Source of the DNA: Lachnospira multipara LB2003
GTDB taxonomy: Bacteria; Bacillota; Clostridia; Lachnospirales; Lachnospiraceae
Length of the DNA stretch: 64,000 nucleotides
NCBI RefSeq assembly: GCF_000702205.1
Contig: NZ_JNKW01000007.1
Location: forward strand, 62,001 to 126,000
Direction of reading: 5' to 3'
Shown here: one piece after another, positions 22,987 to 32,159 of the stretch
How the letters are laid out: each line of letters starts with the position of its first letter
Position numbering within the stretch: the stretch's first letter is position 1
Notes under the pieces: model-generated
Told to the model about the DNA's origin: nothing
Database searches by the model: none
The model's input: the letters and a program-made list of their open reading frames with translations, nothing else
Made by a program: the position numbers and the translations under genes

Positions 22987-24249
22987 ATGAGAAATAGAGT
23001 TTATAACGGAAGAAAATTAGAATTACTTATTCCAGCAAGCAGTTTAGAAGTATTAAAAATAGCAGTTCTTTACGGAGCTGATGCAGTTTATATTGGTGGT
23101 GAGGCTTTTGGTCTTAGAGCTAACGCTAAAAACTTCTCACCTGATGACATGAGAGAAGGTATTAAGTTTGCCCATGAAAGAGATGTTAAGGTTTATGTTA
23201 CAGCTAATATCTTAGCACATAATTATGATTTAGAAGGTGCTAGAAAGTATTTTGAAGAGCTTAAAGAAATCGGACCAGATGCCTTAATTATTTCTGATCC
23301 TGGTATGTTTACAATAGCTAAAGAAGTATGTCCTGAAATTGATATTCATATTTCAACTCAGGCTAATAACACTAACTATCTTACATATAATTTCTGGTGG
23401 AAGCAGGGTGCAACAAGAGTTGTATCAGCAAGAGAATTAAGCCTTGCAGAAATCAAGGAAATTAGAGAACATATTCCTGATGAGATGGAAATTGAAAGCT
23501 TTATGCATGGTGCTATGTGTATTTCATATTCTGGTAGATGCTTACTCTCTAACTACATGGCAGGTAGAGATGCTAACAGAGGTGCTTGTACACATCCTTG
23601 TAGATGGAAGTATTCAATCGTTGAAGAAAATAGACCTGGTGAATATATGCCAGTATTTGAGAATGAAAGAGGAACATATATCTTTAACTCTAAGGATCTT
23701 AATATGATTGAGTATATTCCAGAGATGGTAAGCTCAGGTATTGATTCCTTTAAGATTGAAGGTCGTATGAAGACTGCTCTTTACGTAGCAACAGTTGCAA
23801 GAACATACAGCCTTGCAATTGATGATTTCTTAGAAGACCCTAAGAAGTATGAGGCTAGAATTCCATTCTATAAAGAAGAAATTGGAAAGTGTACATATAG
23901 ACAGTTTACAACAGGCTTTTTCTTTAATAAGCCAACAGAGGAAACTCAGATTTATGATAGCAACACTTATGTTACAGAATATAAGTATCTTGGTATTGTT
24001 GGTAAGAAGAATAGCGAAGGTCTTTATAATATTGAACAGCGTAATAAGTTCTCTGTAGGTGAAACAATTGAAGTTATGAGACCTAACGGAGATAACATTC
24101 CTGTAGTAGTTAAAAGAATTGTTGATGAATTTGGACATGATATGGAAAGCTGTCCACATCCAAAGCAGCAGTTATTCATTGATTTAGGAATTGAGCTTAA
24201 TGAGTTTGATATTTTAAGAAGAAAAGAAGGAAATAAAGAAATTGCTTAA
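22987..24249 (+). CDS. U32 family protein, TrhP-like tRNA hydroxylation factor
   Basis: A 420-aa U32 family protein. Although named peptidases, relatives (TrhP, RlhA) hydroxylate RNA; TrhP makes 5-hydroxyuridine at tRNA position 34 using prephenate. N-terminal barrel motifs ELLIPASSLEVLKIA and GADAVYIGGEAFGLRA, and the signature ESFMHGAMCISYSGRCLLSN with Cys clusters (GACTHPCRW), are intact. It follows trmR by 32 bp, so the two probably give consecutive wobble-uridine steps. Only one U32 gene is here, whereas B. subtilis has yrrN and yrrO; this one is closer to the YrrO/YegQ type. Confidence 0.88.
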   Translation: MRNRVYNGRKLELLIPASSLEVLKIAVLYGADAVYIGGEAFGLRANAKNFSPDDMREGIKFAHERDVKVYVTANILAHNYDLEGARKYFEELKEIGPDALIISDPGMFTIAKEVCPEIDIHISTQANNTNYLTYNFWWKQGATRVVSARELSLAEIKEIREHIPDEMEIESFMHGAMCISYSGRCLLSNYMAGRDANRGACTHPCRWKYSIVEENRPGEYMPVFENERGTYIFNSKDLNMIEYIPEMVSSGIDSFKIEGRMKTALYVATVARTYSLAIDDFLEDPKKYEARIPFYKEEIGKCTYRQFTTGFFFNKPTEETQIYDSNTYVTEYKYLGIVGKKNSEGLYNIEQRNKFSVGETIEVMRPNGDNIPVVVKRIVDEFGHDMESCPHPKQQLFIDLGIELNEFDILRRKEGNKEIA

Positions 24250-24311
24250 CATAATATTCCTTACTTGTAGTAAAATAGCTAGTGAGAACATTTATGAAGG
24301 AAGGTTTACTT

Positions 24312-26120
24312 ATGTCGAAGGTAGAAACAATTAAAGAGAGATTGGCAGCTGTTAGAGAAACAATGGCTAAGACAGGTGTCGATATTTATCTCGTATTAAC
24401 AAATGATTATCATATCTCTGAATATTCAGGAGATTATTTTAAAGAAAGAGAATTTATCACAGGATTTACTGGATCTGCAGGAACAGCTGTAATTATGAAG
24501 GATAAAGCAAAATTATTTACTGATGGTAGATATTATGTTCAGGCAGCAAAAGAAATTGATGGAACTGGCTTTGAACTTATGAAGGATGGTTCAGTTGGAG
24601 TTCCTAGTGTTACTGAATATGTAGAACAGCAATTAAGCGATGGTGCTTGCATTGCATTTGATGGTAGAACTGTTGATGCAAGAATGGGACTTAAATTATT
24701 AGATATTGCAGCTAAGAAAAATGCCACAATTAATGATGATTTTGATGCTATTGCTCCTATTTTTGAATCTAGAGCTCCTTTCCCAGAAAGTAAGGCTTTT
24801 TATTTAGATGAAAAATATTCTGGAGCTACAATAAAGGAAAAGCTTGTGGCTATTAGAGAAAGTCTTACTAAAGCAAATGCAACTTGCCATATTATTGCAA
24901 GTCTTGATGATGTGTGCTGGTTATTTAATATTAGAGGTAATGATGTTTGGTGTAATCCAGTGATTATGGCATATGCATATATTGATGAATCAAAGGCTAT
25001 TCTTTATACAGATGGAGATAGATTTAATGATGAAATCTTAGCTAAATTTAAGGAATGCAATGTGGAGATTCGTCCATATAATAGTGTTTATGAAGATGCA
25101 GCTAAATTAAAGGGAAAGTTATTACTTGATACTAAGAGAATTAATACTCGTCTTTATAATATTTGCAATGCTAACAGTGACTTAACATGTATTTTTAAGG
25201 AGAACCCAAGTGTTTTACTTAAGGCTATAAAAAACGAAACTGAAATTGCTAATTTAAAATCAGTACATAGAGAAGATGGAGCAGCCTTAACTAAATTTAT
25301 CTTCTGGACTAAGAAAGCAGTTAAAGAAGGAAAGCAGATAACTGAGGCTGATGCAGCAGAGTATCTTGACTCGCTTCGTGCTAAGATTAGTGATTATATT
25401 GAACTTAGCTTTGATACAATTTCAGCTACAGGTCCTAATGCTGCTATGATGCATTATCATGCAACTAAGGAAAATGCCAGCGTATTAAAGCCAGAGGGAA
25501 TGTTACTTGTTGATTCAGGCGGACAGTATTTAAGAGGAACAACAGACGTAACAAGAACTTTTGCACTAGGTCCCGTAACAGAGGAAATGAAGAAGTGCTT
25601 TACTCTTACACTTAAAGGAATGCTAAATCTTTCAAATGCTAGATTTTTACATGGCTGTAATGGATTTAGTCTAGATATTCTAGCTCGTGGTCCATTATGG
25701 AATGATGGCATTGATTATAGATGTGGAACAGGTCATGGCGTAGGCTATTTACTTAATGTTCATGAATCACCTAATGGTTTTAGATGGAAGCACATTCCTG
25801 GAGTTAATGATTTAGCAGTTCTTGAACCAGGTATGGTAACATCTGATGAACCAGGTGTTTATGAAGAAGGTAAATTTGGTATTAGAATTGAGAATGAAAT
25901 TGTCACAAAGAAGGATTATGATAATGAATATGGTACATTCTTAAGCTTTGATAATCTTACAATGGCACCTATTGATCTTGAGCTTGTGGATAAGGCATAT
26001 CTTGATAAGACTGACATTGAAAGACTTAATAATTATCATGCAACTGTATATGAGAATATTAAAGAATTCTTTGAAGGTGAAGAATTAGAAGAATTAAAGA
26101 TGGCTACAAGGGCGATATAA
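24312..26120 (+). CDS. Xaa-Pro aminopeptidase (M24B)
   Basis: A 602-aa three-domain aminopeptidase P-type enzyme that removes the N-terminal residue before proline. Two creatinase-like N-terminal domains (about 1-300) precede the pita-bread M24 domain. Metal ligands are seen in LLVDSGGQYLRGTTDVTRTF (two Asp), GHGVGYLLNVHESP (His), SDEPGVYEEGKFGIRIENE (two Glu), and a C-terminal M24_C segment. Length matches long eukaryote-like APP enzymes. ATG 24312 follows GAAGGAAGG; an earlier in-frame ATG at 24282 has no SD. Confidence 0.93.
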   Translation: MSKVETIKERLAAVRETMAKTGVDIYLVLTNDYHISEYSGDYFKEREFITGFTGSAGTAVIMKDKAKLFTDGRYYVQAAKEIDGTGFELMKDGSVGVPSVTEYVEQQLSDGACIAFDGRTVDARMGLKLLDIAAKKNATINDDFDAIAPIFESRAPFPESKAFYLDEKYSGATIKEKLVAIRESLTKANATCHIIASLDDVCWLFNIRGNDVWCNPVIMAYAYIDESKAILYTDGDRFNDEILAKFKECNVEIRPYNSVYEDAAKLKGKLLLDTKRINTRLYNICNANSDLTCIFKENPSVLLKAIKNETEIANLKSVHREDGAALTKFIFWTKKAVKEGKQITEADAAEYLDSLRAKISDYIELSFDTISATGPNAAMMHYHATKENASVLKPEGMLLVDSGGQYLRGTTDVTRTFALGPVTEEMKKCFTLTLKGMLNLSNARFLHGCNGFSLDILARGPLWNDGIDYRCGTGHGVGYLLNVHESPNGFRWKHIPGVNDLAVLEPGMVTSDEPGVYEEGKFGIRIENEIVTKKDYDNEYGTFLSFDNLTMAPIDLELVDKAYLDKTDIERLNNYHATVYENIKEFFEGEELEELKMATRAI

Positions 26121-26123
26121 TTA

Positions 26124-27335
26124 ATGAGTAAATATAAGTTTAAATCTGATAATAAAGAAAAGGTTGAGCTTGCAATTAATAATACATCAAGAAAAATTAG
26201 AGTTGAAAAGGATTCTGATAAAAAGGCATCTTGTAGGGTTCCAATAAAGGTTTTAGGAGCTATATTAGTAGGTGTCGCCATTATAGGAATTGTGATAGGC
26301 GTAATTATTCATAGCCACAGATTTGATATAAGAGATTATATTAAGGTAAGTTATGTGGGAGCTAATGGATATGCCACACCGCAATTTACTATTGATAAGG
26401 AAAACCTAAAAACAAGACTAATAGGGGATTCTAAGGATTCTCAAAAGCTATTAGCAATTAATAACCTTGTTAATTCTATGGAGGTAAGCTCTAATAGTAC
26501 TGATGTATCAAATGGCGATAAGATAAAAGTAAATATTTCTTATGATAGTTCATATATGGATATTGCTAAGGTAAAACTTAATCTAACAAAATTTGATTTA
26601 AGGGTAAGCGGTGTATCATCGGGTAAGAAAATCTCTCTTTTTGACACTATTGAAGTTACCTTTAATGGTATTAGTCCAGAGGCAAGTGTTACAATAACTA
26701 ATAAAAACGAGGATGAATATCTAAAGAGTTTAACATTTAGTGCAGATAAGACAAAGAATATAGCCTTTGGAGATACAATAACTGTTAGATGCGATACATC
26801 TAGTGATGATATAAAAAGGCATGGATATATTATTGATTCTGATTATGCTACATATACAGCTGATAAGCTAGGTAAATATATAAATGGAGTTAATGATATC
26901 AATAAAGATGTATTTAATCAAATAAAGAAGGAAGCTAGTGATGCAATAACTAGTGAAACTAATAATACAACCTTTAGAATGCTATATAAGGCTACAAAGA
27001 ATAAGGATTATTTAAAGCAAACCAATGAAGAAACTGTAACAGATATACAGTTAATGTCTAAATATTTATTATATAATGGTACTAATGGAAGCGATTATAA
27101 TAATGTGATTATATTAATCTATAGTACCACTGTTAGTAATAAGGAAAAAAGCGAGACGGTATATTTTGCTTTTTCATATTACAATAATTATTTAACACCA
27201 GATGGAAATTTTGAAATGACAAGAGGAATGTCTAATGAAAATTATGAGGTAAGTACAGATAGTAATGCCCTAATAAATTCCCTTGTTAATTCTCAAAATA
27301 GTAGATATACAATTACAGAATTAAAGGATTTCTAG
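26124..27335 (+). CDS. Membrane-anchored protein of unknown function
   Basis: A 403-aa protein with a basic, Lys-rich cytoplasmic N-terminus, one membrane helix (about 44-65) and a long extracytoplasmic part. Just after the helix, RDYIKVSYVGANGYATPQF resembles a motif seen in Clostridia proteins that often carry a zinc ribbon, but no zinc ribbon is present here. Two beta-rich repeats follow (about 95-230), then an alpha/beta region. I recognise no enzyme domain. It starts 3 bp after the pepP-like stop without a strong SD, so it is coupled to it. The terminator at 27344 closes the unit. Confidence 0.7.
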   Translation: MSKYKFKSDNKEKVELAINNTSRKIRVEKDSDKKASCRVPIKVLGAILVGVAIIGIVIGVIIHSHRFDIRDYIKVSYVGANGYATPQFTIDKENLKTRLIGDSKDSQKLLAINNLVNSMEVSSNSTDVSNGDKIKVNISYDSSYMDIAKVKLNLTKFDLRVSGVSSGKKISLFDTIEVTFNGISPEASVTITNKNEDEYLKSLTFSADKTKNIAFGDTITVRCDTSSDDIKRHGYIIDSDYATYTADKLGKYINGVNDINKDVFNQIKKEASDAITSETNNTTFRMLYKATKNKDYLKQTNEETVTDIQLMSKYLLYNGTNGSDYNNVIILIYSTTVSNKEKSETVYFAFSYYNNYLTPDGNFEMTRGMSNENYEVSTDSNALINSLVNSQNSRYTITELKDF

Positions 27336-27343
27336 TAAATATA

Positions 27344-27379
27344 GGAGAAGTAGACTTGTGTCTATCTTCTCCTTTTCTT
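27344..27379 (+). terminator. Rho-independent terminator before pilus genes
   Basis: GGAGAAG-TAGAC (27344-27355) pairs with GTCTA-TCTTCTCC (27360-27372, one bulged T), loop TTGT, then TTTTCTT. Confidence 0.9.
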
Positions 27380-27406
27380 GACTTTAAAGGGGGCAGATGC
27401 TATCAT
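27378..27406 (+). promoter_or_regulatory. Promoter of pilB-pilT unit
   Basis: TTGACT (27378-27383), exactly 17 bp, TATCAT (27401-27406). Both boxes match the vegetative consensus at 5 of 6 positions. It begins in the T-run of the preceding terminator and gives a leader of about 45 nt before pilB, too short for a c-di-GMP riboswitch. Confidence 0.8.
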
Positions 27407-27457
27407 TTAATTAAAAGTTTGGTAGAATTGAATATTGTTTTTTCTAGGAGGCTACTA

Positions 27458-29173
27458 ATGAATTATAGAAAAAAAGTTAAGCTTGGTAGTTTACTTGTCT
27501 CAAAAAATGTTATTACTAGTGAACAACTAGAGCAGGCCTTATCGGAGCAAAAAACTAGAAAGTTAATGCTTGGTGAAACGATTATAGCTCTAGGTTTTGC
27601 TAATCAAAAACAAATCAATGAAGCTTTATGCGAAAACTTAGGTATTGATTTTGTTGACATGAGAGCAGTAGATGTTCCTGATGAAGTTTTTAATTTGCTA
27701 GATGAGTCTGTAATGCGAAAAGACCTAATTGTTCCATTGAATTTTGAAAATGGGGACGTTAATATGCTAAGACTAGCAATGGCTGACCCAACCAATATTT
27801 ATGCAATGGATGATGTAAATATAATTACGGGAAAGCAGGTTATACCTTGCCTTGCAGATGCATCTGCAATTAAGGCCTTTCTTGATAGAAAATTAAGCTC
27901 TAAAGAGGCTCAAAGCATTGTAGATAAATATAAAAAAGAGCAGGAATTACAACTCAATGAAGAGGAATTAAATAAGGAAAAAAATCGACAGGCAGATATT
28001 GAATCTGCTCCTATTGTGTTGCTTATTAATAACTTAATTGAAGCAGCTGTTAGAAACAGAGCTTCAGATATTCATATTGAGCCATGTAAAGATAAAATTA
28101 GAGTTAGATATAGAATTGATGGAAGTTTAAAGGAAATACTTAGTTACGATAATAGCTTACTTGGAGCAATTATTACTAGAATTAAGATTATTTCTGGTAT
28201 GGATATTTCAGAGAAAAGAATTCCTCAGGATGGTAGAATTACTATGCTTGTAGATAATAAAGAATATGATATAAGAGTTTCTTCTCTACCTACTGTTTAT
28301 GGCGAAAAGGTAGTTATGAGAATTGCGGCAAAGGAAGGCTTTAATAAGGATAAATCAAAGCTAGGTTTAGGACCTAAAGATCTTGAGACTTTTGATGAAA
28401 TATTAAAAAATTCCCATGGAATAATTCTTGTAACAGGACCAACAGGTTCAGGTAAATCAACTACACTTTATACAGCGCTTAGTGAATTAAACACAAGCGA
28501 TGTTAATATAATTACAGTTGAGGACCCTGTAGAAGCTAATATTGATGGAATTAATCAGGTTCAAGTTAATACAAAAGCTAATTTAAGTTTTGCAAGTGCA
28601 CTAAGATCAATCCTTAGACAGGATCCAGATATTATTATGATTGGTGAAATCAGAGATGCAGAGACAGCACAAATTGCTGTAAGAGCTTCAATTACAGGAC
28701 ATTTAGTTGTTTCAACATTGCATACAAATTCTACTGCTTCATCAGTTACTAGATTACAGGATATGGGAATAGAAAATTTCATGATAGCGGATTCACTTGT
28801 GGGTATTATTGCCCAAAGACTTGTAAGAAAATTATGCAGTTGTAAGGTGGATAGATTTGCTACACCCCAGGAAAAGAAAATGCTTGGTATTGAGGATGAA
28901 ACAAGAGAAGTAAAAATTTGCGAAGCTAAGGGATGTAAGCTTTGTAATAATACAGGATATTACGGAAGAACAGGTATTTATGAAATAATGCCTATAACAA
29001 CTAATATCAAAAGACTTATATCTAATAAGGCAGATGTTGATAAGATTAATGAAGAGGCAAAAAGGGAAGGAATGACAACCCTTAAGGATGCAGCAAGACA
29101 GGCGGTTTTATCAAAGGTAACATCAATTGCTGAAATGATTAAGGTAACCTATGAAACTGACGATATGGAGTGA
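27458..29173 (+). CDS. pilB: Type IV pilus extension ATPase PilB
   Basis: A 571-aa GspE/PilB secretion ATPase that powers pilus extension. An N-terminal MshEN-type domain (about 1-140), then the ATPase core with Walker A GPTGSGKST (327-335), an Asp box (VEDPVEANIDGINQVQVN), Walker B PDIIMIGEIRD and a His box (STLHTNSTASSVTRL). A tetracysteine zinc site (LCSCK ... CEAKGCKLCNNTGYYGRTGIYE) near the C-terminus is typical of PilB and absent from PilT. ATG 27458 follows TAGGAGG; the open frame upstream lies in the promoter and terminator and is not coding. Confidence 0.95.
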   Translation: MNYRKKVKLGSLLVSKNVITSEQLEQALSEQKTRKLMLGETIIALGFANQKQINEALCENLGIDFVDMRAVDVPDEVFNLLDESVMRKDLIVPLNFENGDVNMLRLAMADPTNIYAMDDVNIITGKQVIPCLADASAIKAFLDRKLSSKEAQSIVDKYKKEQELQLNEEELNKEKNRQADIESAPIVLLINNLIEAAVRNRASDIHIEPCKDKIRVRYRIDGSLKEILSYDNSLLGAIITRIKIISGMDISEKRIPQDGRITMLVDNKEYDIRVSSLPTVYGEKVVMRIAAKEGFNKDKSKLGLGPKDLETFDEILKNSHGIILVTGPTGSGKSTTLYTALSELNTSDVNIITVEDPVEANIDGINQVQVNTKANLSFASALRSILRQDPDIIMIGEIRDAETAQIAVRASITGHLVVSTLHTNSTASSVTRLQDMGIENFMIADSLVGIIAQRLVRKLCSCKVDRFATPQEKKMLGIEDETREVKICEAKGCKLCNNTGYYGRTGIYEIMPITTNIKRLISNKADVDKINEEAKREGMTTLKDAARQAVLSKVTSIAEMIKVTYETDDME

Positions 29174-29179
29174 TAAGAT

Positions 29180-30244
29180 ATGGTAACAGTTGAACAACTA
29201 TTAATGTTAGCAAAAGAAAAAAAGGCATCAGATGTTCATATTACTGTAGGTTTACCTCCAAAGGTTAGAATTAATGGAGAATTAGTTAATCTTGATTATC
29301 CAAGATTATCACCTGATGATTGTGAAAAACTAATAGAAGACATTATGGATGAAAGACTTATGAGCATTTTTAGAGAAGCAGGTGAGGTTGATTTTTCATT
29401 TTCTATAGCGAGGGTAGGTCGATTTAGAGTAAATGTATATAAACAAAGAGGATCAATTGCTTGTTCTATGCGTATTGTGGGAACTAATATACCAAAGCCG
29501 GAAAGCCTTGGTATTCCCCAGTCTGTTATAGATTTATATGATAAAAAAAGGGGACTAGTATTAGTTACAGGGCCAACAGGTTCAGGTAAATCCACAACAC
29601 TTGCCTCAATTATTGATAAAATCAATGATGAGAGAAATGCTCATGTTATTACACTAGAAGATCCAATTGAATATTTACATACCCATAGAAAGGCAATGAT
29701 AAATCAGCGAGAGATAGGAATTGATACAGCTAATTATGCGGGGGCACTAAGAGCTGCCCTAAGAGAAGATCCGGATGTTATTTTAGTTGGTGAAATGAGA
29801 GATCTTGAAACTATATCTACAGCCATAACAGCTGCTGAAACAGGACATTTGGTTTTTTCTACCCTTCATACAATAGGGGCGGCATCAACTATAGATAGAA
29901 TAATAGATGTATTTCCACCATATCAGCAGCAACAAATCCGAATACAGCTAGCAGTGTGTCTTGAGGCGGTTGTATCACAGCAGTTAATACCTACTGAGGA
30001 TAAAAGGGGAAGAGTTGCAGCTTTTGAGGTTATGCATGCCACAATTCCTATTAAGAATTTAATAAGAGAAGCTAAGTCATATCAAATTCCTGGAATAATG
30101 CAAACATCTAAGAAAGATGGAATGATCACTATGGATGATTCTTTAGTTGATTTGTATTTTAAGGGAGAGATAAGTTTAGAAGATGCCCTTAGTTTTTCAC
30201 AGGATATGTCTTATGTGGATAGAAAAATTAATAATTCATTATAG
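29180..30244 (+). CDS. pilT: Type IV pilus retraction ATPase PilT
   Basis: A 354-aa PilT-type ATPase for pilus retraction, the basis of twitching and DNA uptake. N-terminal PAS-like domain, Walker A GPTGSGKST (131-139), Walker B DPDVILVGEMRD, His box STLHTIGAASTIDR, and the PilT-specific IKNLIREAKSYQIPGIMQT-type segment near the end. There is no tetracysteine zinc motif. It begins 6 bp after pilB. The terminator 30244-30273 starts at its stop codon. Confidence 0.95.
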   Translation: MVTVEQLLMLAKEKKASDVHITVGLPPKVRINGELVNLDYPRLSPDDCEKLIEDIMDERLMSIFREAGEVDFSFSIARVGRFRVNVYKQRGSIACSMRIVGTNIPKPESLGIPQSVIDLYDKKRGLVLVTGPTGSGKSTTLASIIDKINDERNAHVITLEDPIEYLHTHRKAMINQREIGIDTANYAGALRAALREDPDVILVGEMRDLETISTAITAAETGHLVFSTLHTIGAASTIDRIIDVFPPYQQQQIRIQLAVCLEAVVSQQLIPTEDKRGRVAAFEVMHATIPIKNLIREAKSYQIPGIMQTSKKDGMITMDDSLVDLYFKGEISLEDALSFSQDMSYVDRKINNSL

Positions 30245-30273
30245 GGAGGAAAGAAGTTTCCTCTCTTTTTTTT
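30244..30273 (+). terminator. Terminator between pilT and pilC
   Basis: GGGAGGAAA / TTTCCTCTC (one G-U pair), loop GAAG, followed by eight T. It splits the pilus locus into two transcription units. Confidence 0.88.
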
Positions 30274-30296
30274 ATATGTTAAAAAGATACATAACG

Positions 30297-30325
30297 TTGA
30301 ATAAAACAGTTATATTTGCTATAAT
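30297..30325 (+). promoter_or_regulatory. Extended -10 promoter of pilC and downstream pilus genes
   Basis: TTGAAT (30297-30302), 17 bp, TGC directly before a perfect TATAAT (30320-30325). One of the best vegetative promoters in the window; it separates structural pilus genes from the two motor ATPases. Confidence 0.82.
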
Positions 30326-30379
30326 ATACATAGATTATTGAAATTGTTAAGAATGTGCAAGTGAATATGTGAGGTGGAT

Positions 30380-31585
30380 ATGGAAAGTTTTATTTATCAA
30401 GCCATAACCTCCGATGGACAGTCTAAAAAAGGAACTATTGAAGCTCAAAACGAAAAGGATGCTAGTCAAAGGATTAAAGAACTTGGATTAGTACCTATTT
30501 CTGTAAGTAAGCAGACACTTTTAAACAAAGACCTAGATTTTACTTTTTTTAAAAAGAAGGTAAAAACAAGGGATTTAGCAGTTTTTTGTAGACAGTTTTC
30601 AAGCATTATAAGGGCTGGTGTCTCTATTATTAGTGCTCTTAATATGTTAGAGGAACAAACTGAAGACAAGGTTTTGAAAGCTGGAATTGAAAGTGCAAGG
30701 GCTGGTGTTGAGAAAGGCGAAACCCTTTCAGAATCCATGAGGGGAAACGACGCATTTCCAACGATTTTGGTTGAAATGGTAAAGGCAGGTGAAGCTTCAG
30801 GAAGTCTTGAAAAATCCCTTGATAGAATGGCTATCCAATATGAAAAGGAAGCTAAGTTAAAGGGTATTATAAAGAAGGCTATGATGTATCCAATTGTATT
30901 ACTTTTTGTAATGATTGGTGTGTTAGTTGTTATGCTTACATTTGTAGTTCCAAATTTTATGACCATGTTTGAGGAGCTAGATACGGAGTTACCTTTATCT
31001 ACTAAGATTGTTATTGGACTAAGTCATAGTGTTATGAATAGTTGGTATATGTATATCTTAGGGGTAATTCTAATTGTGCTTTTGTATAAGCTTTATAAGG
31101 GAACGGATAGTGGAAGACATGTAATAGATAGAATAAAGCTTAAATTACCACTTTTTGGTAAGCTTAGTATTAAACAAAACTGTGCTTCAATATCAAGAAC
31201 CTTAGCAACTCTTATTCAAGCAGGTATGCCAATAATTGATGCAATAGAGATTGTAGAGGCTACAATGAATAATATTCACTATCAGGATGCATTAAAAAAG
31301 ATGAAGGGTGGAATTGCACTAGGTATTCCTCTTTCAACTCAAATGCAATCCTATGATATATTCCCGGCAATGTTAACTCATATGCTTGGAATAGGTGAAG
31401 AAACAGGTAATATGGAAGAAATGTTAAGCAACTGTGCTAATTATTATGAAGAAGAAGTAGAAATTACAACAACTTCTATGACATCTCTTTTAGAGCCTTT
31501 AATTATTATAATTATGGCGGTTTTAGTAGTCTTATTAATTATGGCTATTTACCAGCCAATGATACAACTTTATAACAGTATTTAA
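30380..31585 (+). CDS. pilC: Type IV pilus inner-membrane platform protein PilC
   Basis: A 401-aa PilC/GspF protein, the membrane platform of the pilus motor. An N-terminal cytoplasmic strip (YQAITSDGQSKKGTIEA) is followed by two T2SSF repeats, each ending in the family glycine motif: GEASGSLEKSLDRMA in the first and GEETGNMEEMLSN in the second. Membrane segments lie near 168-190, 218-236 and 370-392. ATG 30380 follows GAGGTGG; an overlapping GTG at 30374 is rejected. Confidence 0.95.
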   Translation: MESFIYQAITSDGQSKKGTIEAQNEKDASQRIKELGLVPISVSKQTLLNKDLDFTFFKKKVKTRDLAVFCRQFSSIIRAGVSIISALNMLEEQTEDKVLKAGIESARAGVEKGETLSESMRGNDAFPTILVEMVKAGEASGSLEKSLDRMAIQYEKEAKLKGIIKKAMMYPIVLLFVMIGVLVVMLTFVVPNFMTMFEELDTELPLSTKIVIGLSHSVMNSWYMYILGVILIVLLYKLYKGTDSGRHVIDRIKLKLPLFGKLSIKQNCASISRTLATLIQAGMPIIDAIEIVEATMNNIHYQDALKKMKGGIALGIPLSTQMQSYDIFPAMLTHMLGIGEETGNMEEMLSNCANYYEEEVEITTTSMTSLLEPLIIIIMAVLVVLLIMAIYQPMIQLYNSI

Positions 31586-31590
31586 TTAGC

Positions 31591-31615
31591 TATAAACCTT
31601 ATTTATGGGTTTATA
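31591..31615 (+). promoter_or_regulatory. Hairpin upstream of major prepilin gene
   Basis: TATAAACC (31591-31598) pairs with GGTTTATA (31608-31615) around a 9-nt loop. No T-run follows. It could protect a processed 5' end of the prepilin mRNA, allowing higher pilin than platform expression. Confidence 0.5.
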
Positions 31616-31638
31616 TAAAAAGAAAAAAGGAGATAAAC

Positions 31639-32145
31639 ATGATAAGACAACAAAAAAGATTAGGTAACAAAGGTTTCTCATTAGTTGAATTAATAGTTGT
31701 TATTGCTATTATGGTAGTTTTAGTTGGTGTTCTTGCTCCTACACTTTTAAGAAGTGTGGAAAGATCAAGAGAATCAACTGATTTACAGACATTAGACTCA
31801 ATTAGAGAAGCTGTAGTCGTAGCTACTTCAGATGAAAGTGTATATTCAGAAGTAAGTAATGGCGTTATCATTGATTTAGGCAAAGGGGATAGTGCCTCTC
31901 TTTCTTCATCTGACTTATCATCTTACACAAAGCTACAGGAAGAATTAAGTGCAACACTAACATCATCTATTACAATGAAGTCAACTAAAGGCAAGTCAGG
32001 TAATATCTATATTGTTATTACTAAGAACTCAGCTGTCTGTGTATTAGTATCAGAGACTAAGCCAACAGATGCAACTAAATTACCAGAAGATTCAGATGCA
32101 GTTGAATGTGCTAGAGTATCAGATGCACACTTTATTGTAAAATAA
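31639..32145 (+). CDS. Major type IV prepilin
   Basis: A 168-aa prepilin. A short basic leader (MIRQQKRLGNKG) is cleaved by PilD before Phe13 in KGFSLVELIVVIAIMV; Glu at +5 of the mature protein is present. The hydrophobic helix is followed by a polar SVERSRESTDLQTLDSIREA stretch and a Ser/Thr-rich globular domain with two cysteines (C117 and C157 approximately) that could form the D-region disulfide. Its short length, SD AAGGAG and position after the hairpin make it the likely major pilin. Confidence 0.92.
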   Translation: MIRQQKRLGNKGFSLVELIVVIAIMVVLVGVLAPTLLRSVERSRESTDLQTLDSIREAVVVATSDESVYSEVSNGVIIDLGKGDSASLSSSDLSSYTKLQEELSATLTSSITMKSTKGKSGNIYIVITKNSAVCVLVSETKPTDATKLPEDSDAVECARVSDAHFIVK

Positions 32146-32159
32146 ATAGGACAAAAATC

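Noticed and set aside
27336-27457. c-di-GMP riboswitch before pilB, as in some Clostridia pilus loci
   Set aside because: The leader between promoter and pilB is about 45 nt and contains none of the conserved GEMM sequence elements.
30466-30966. 166-codon open frame on the - strand inside pilC
   Set aside because: Shadow of an intact, conserved pilC coding frame; no independent signals.
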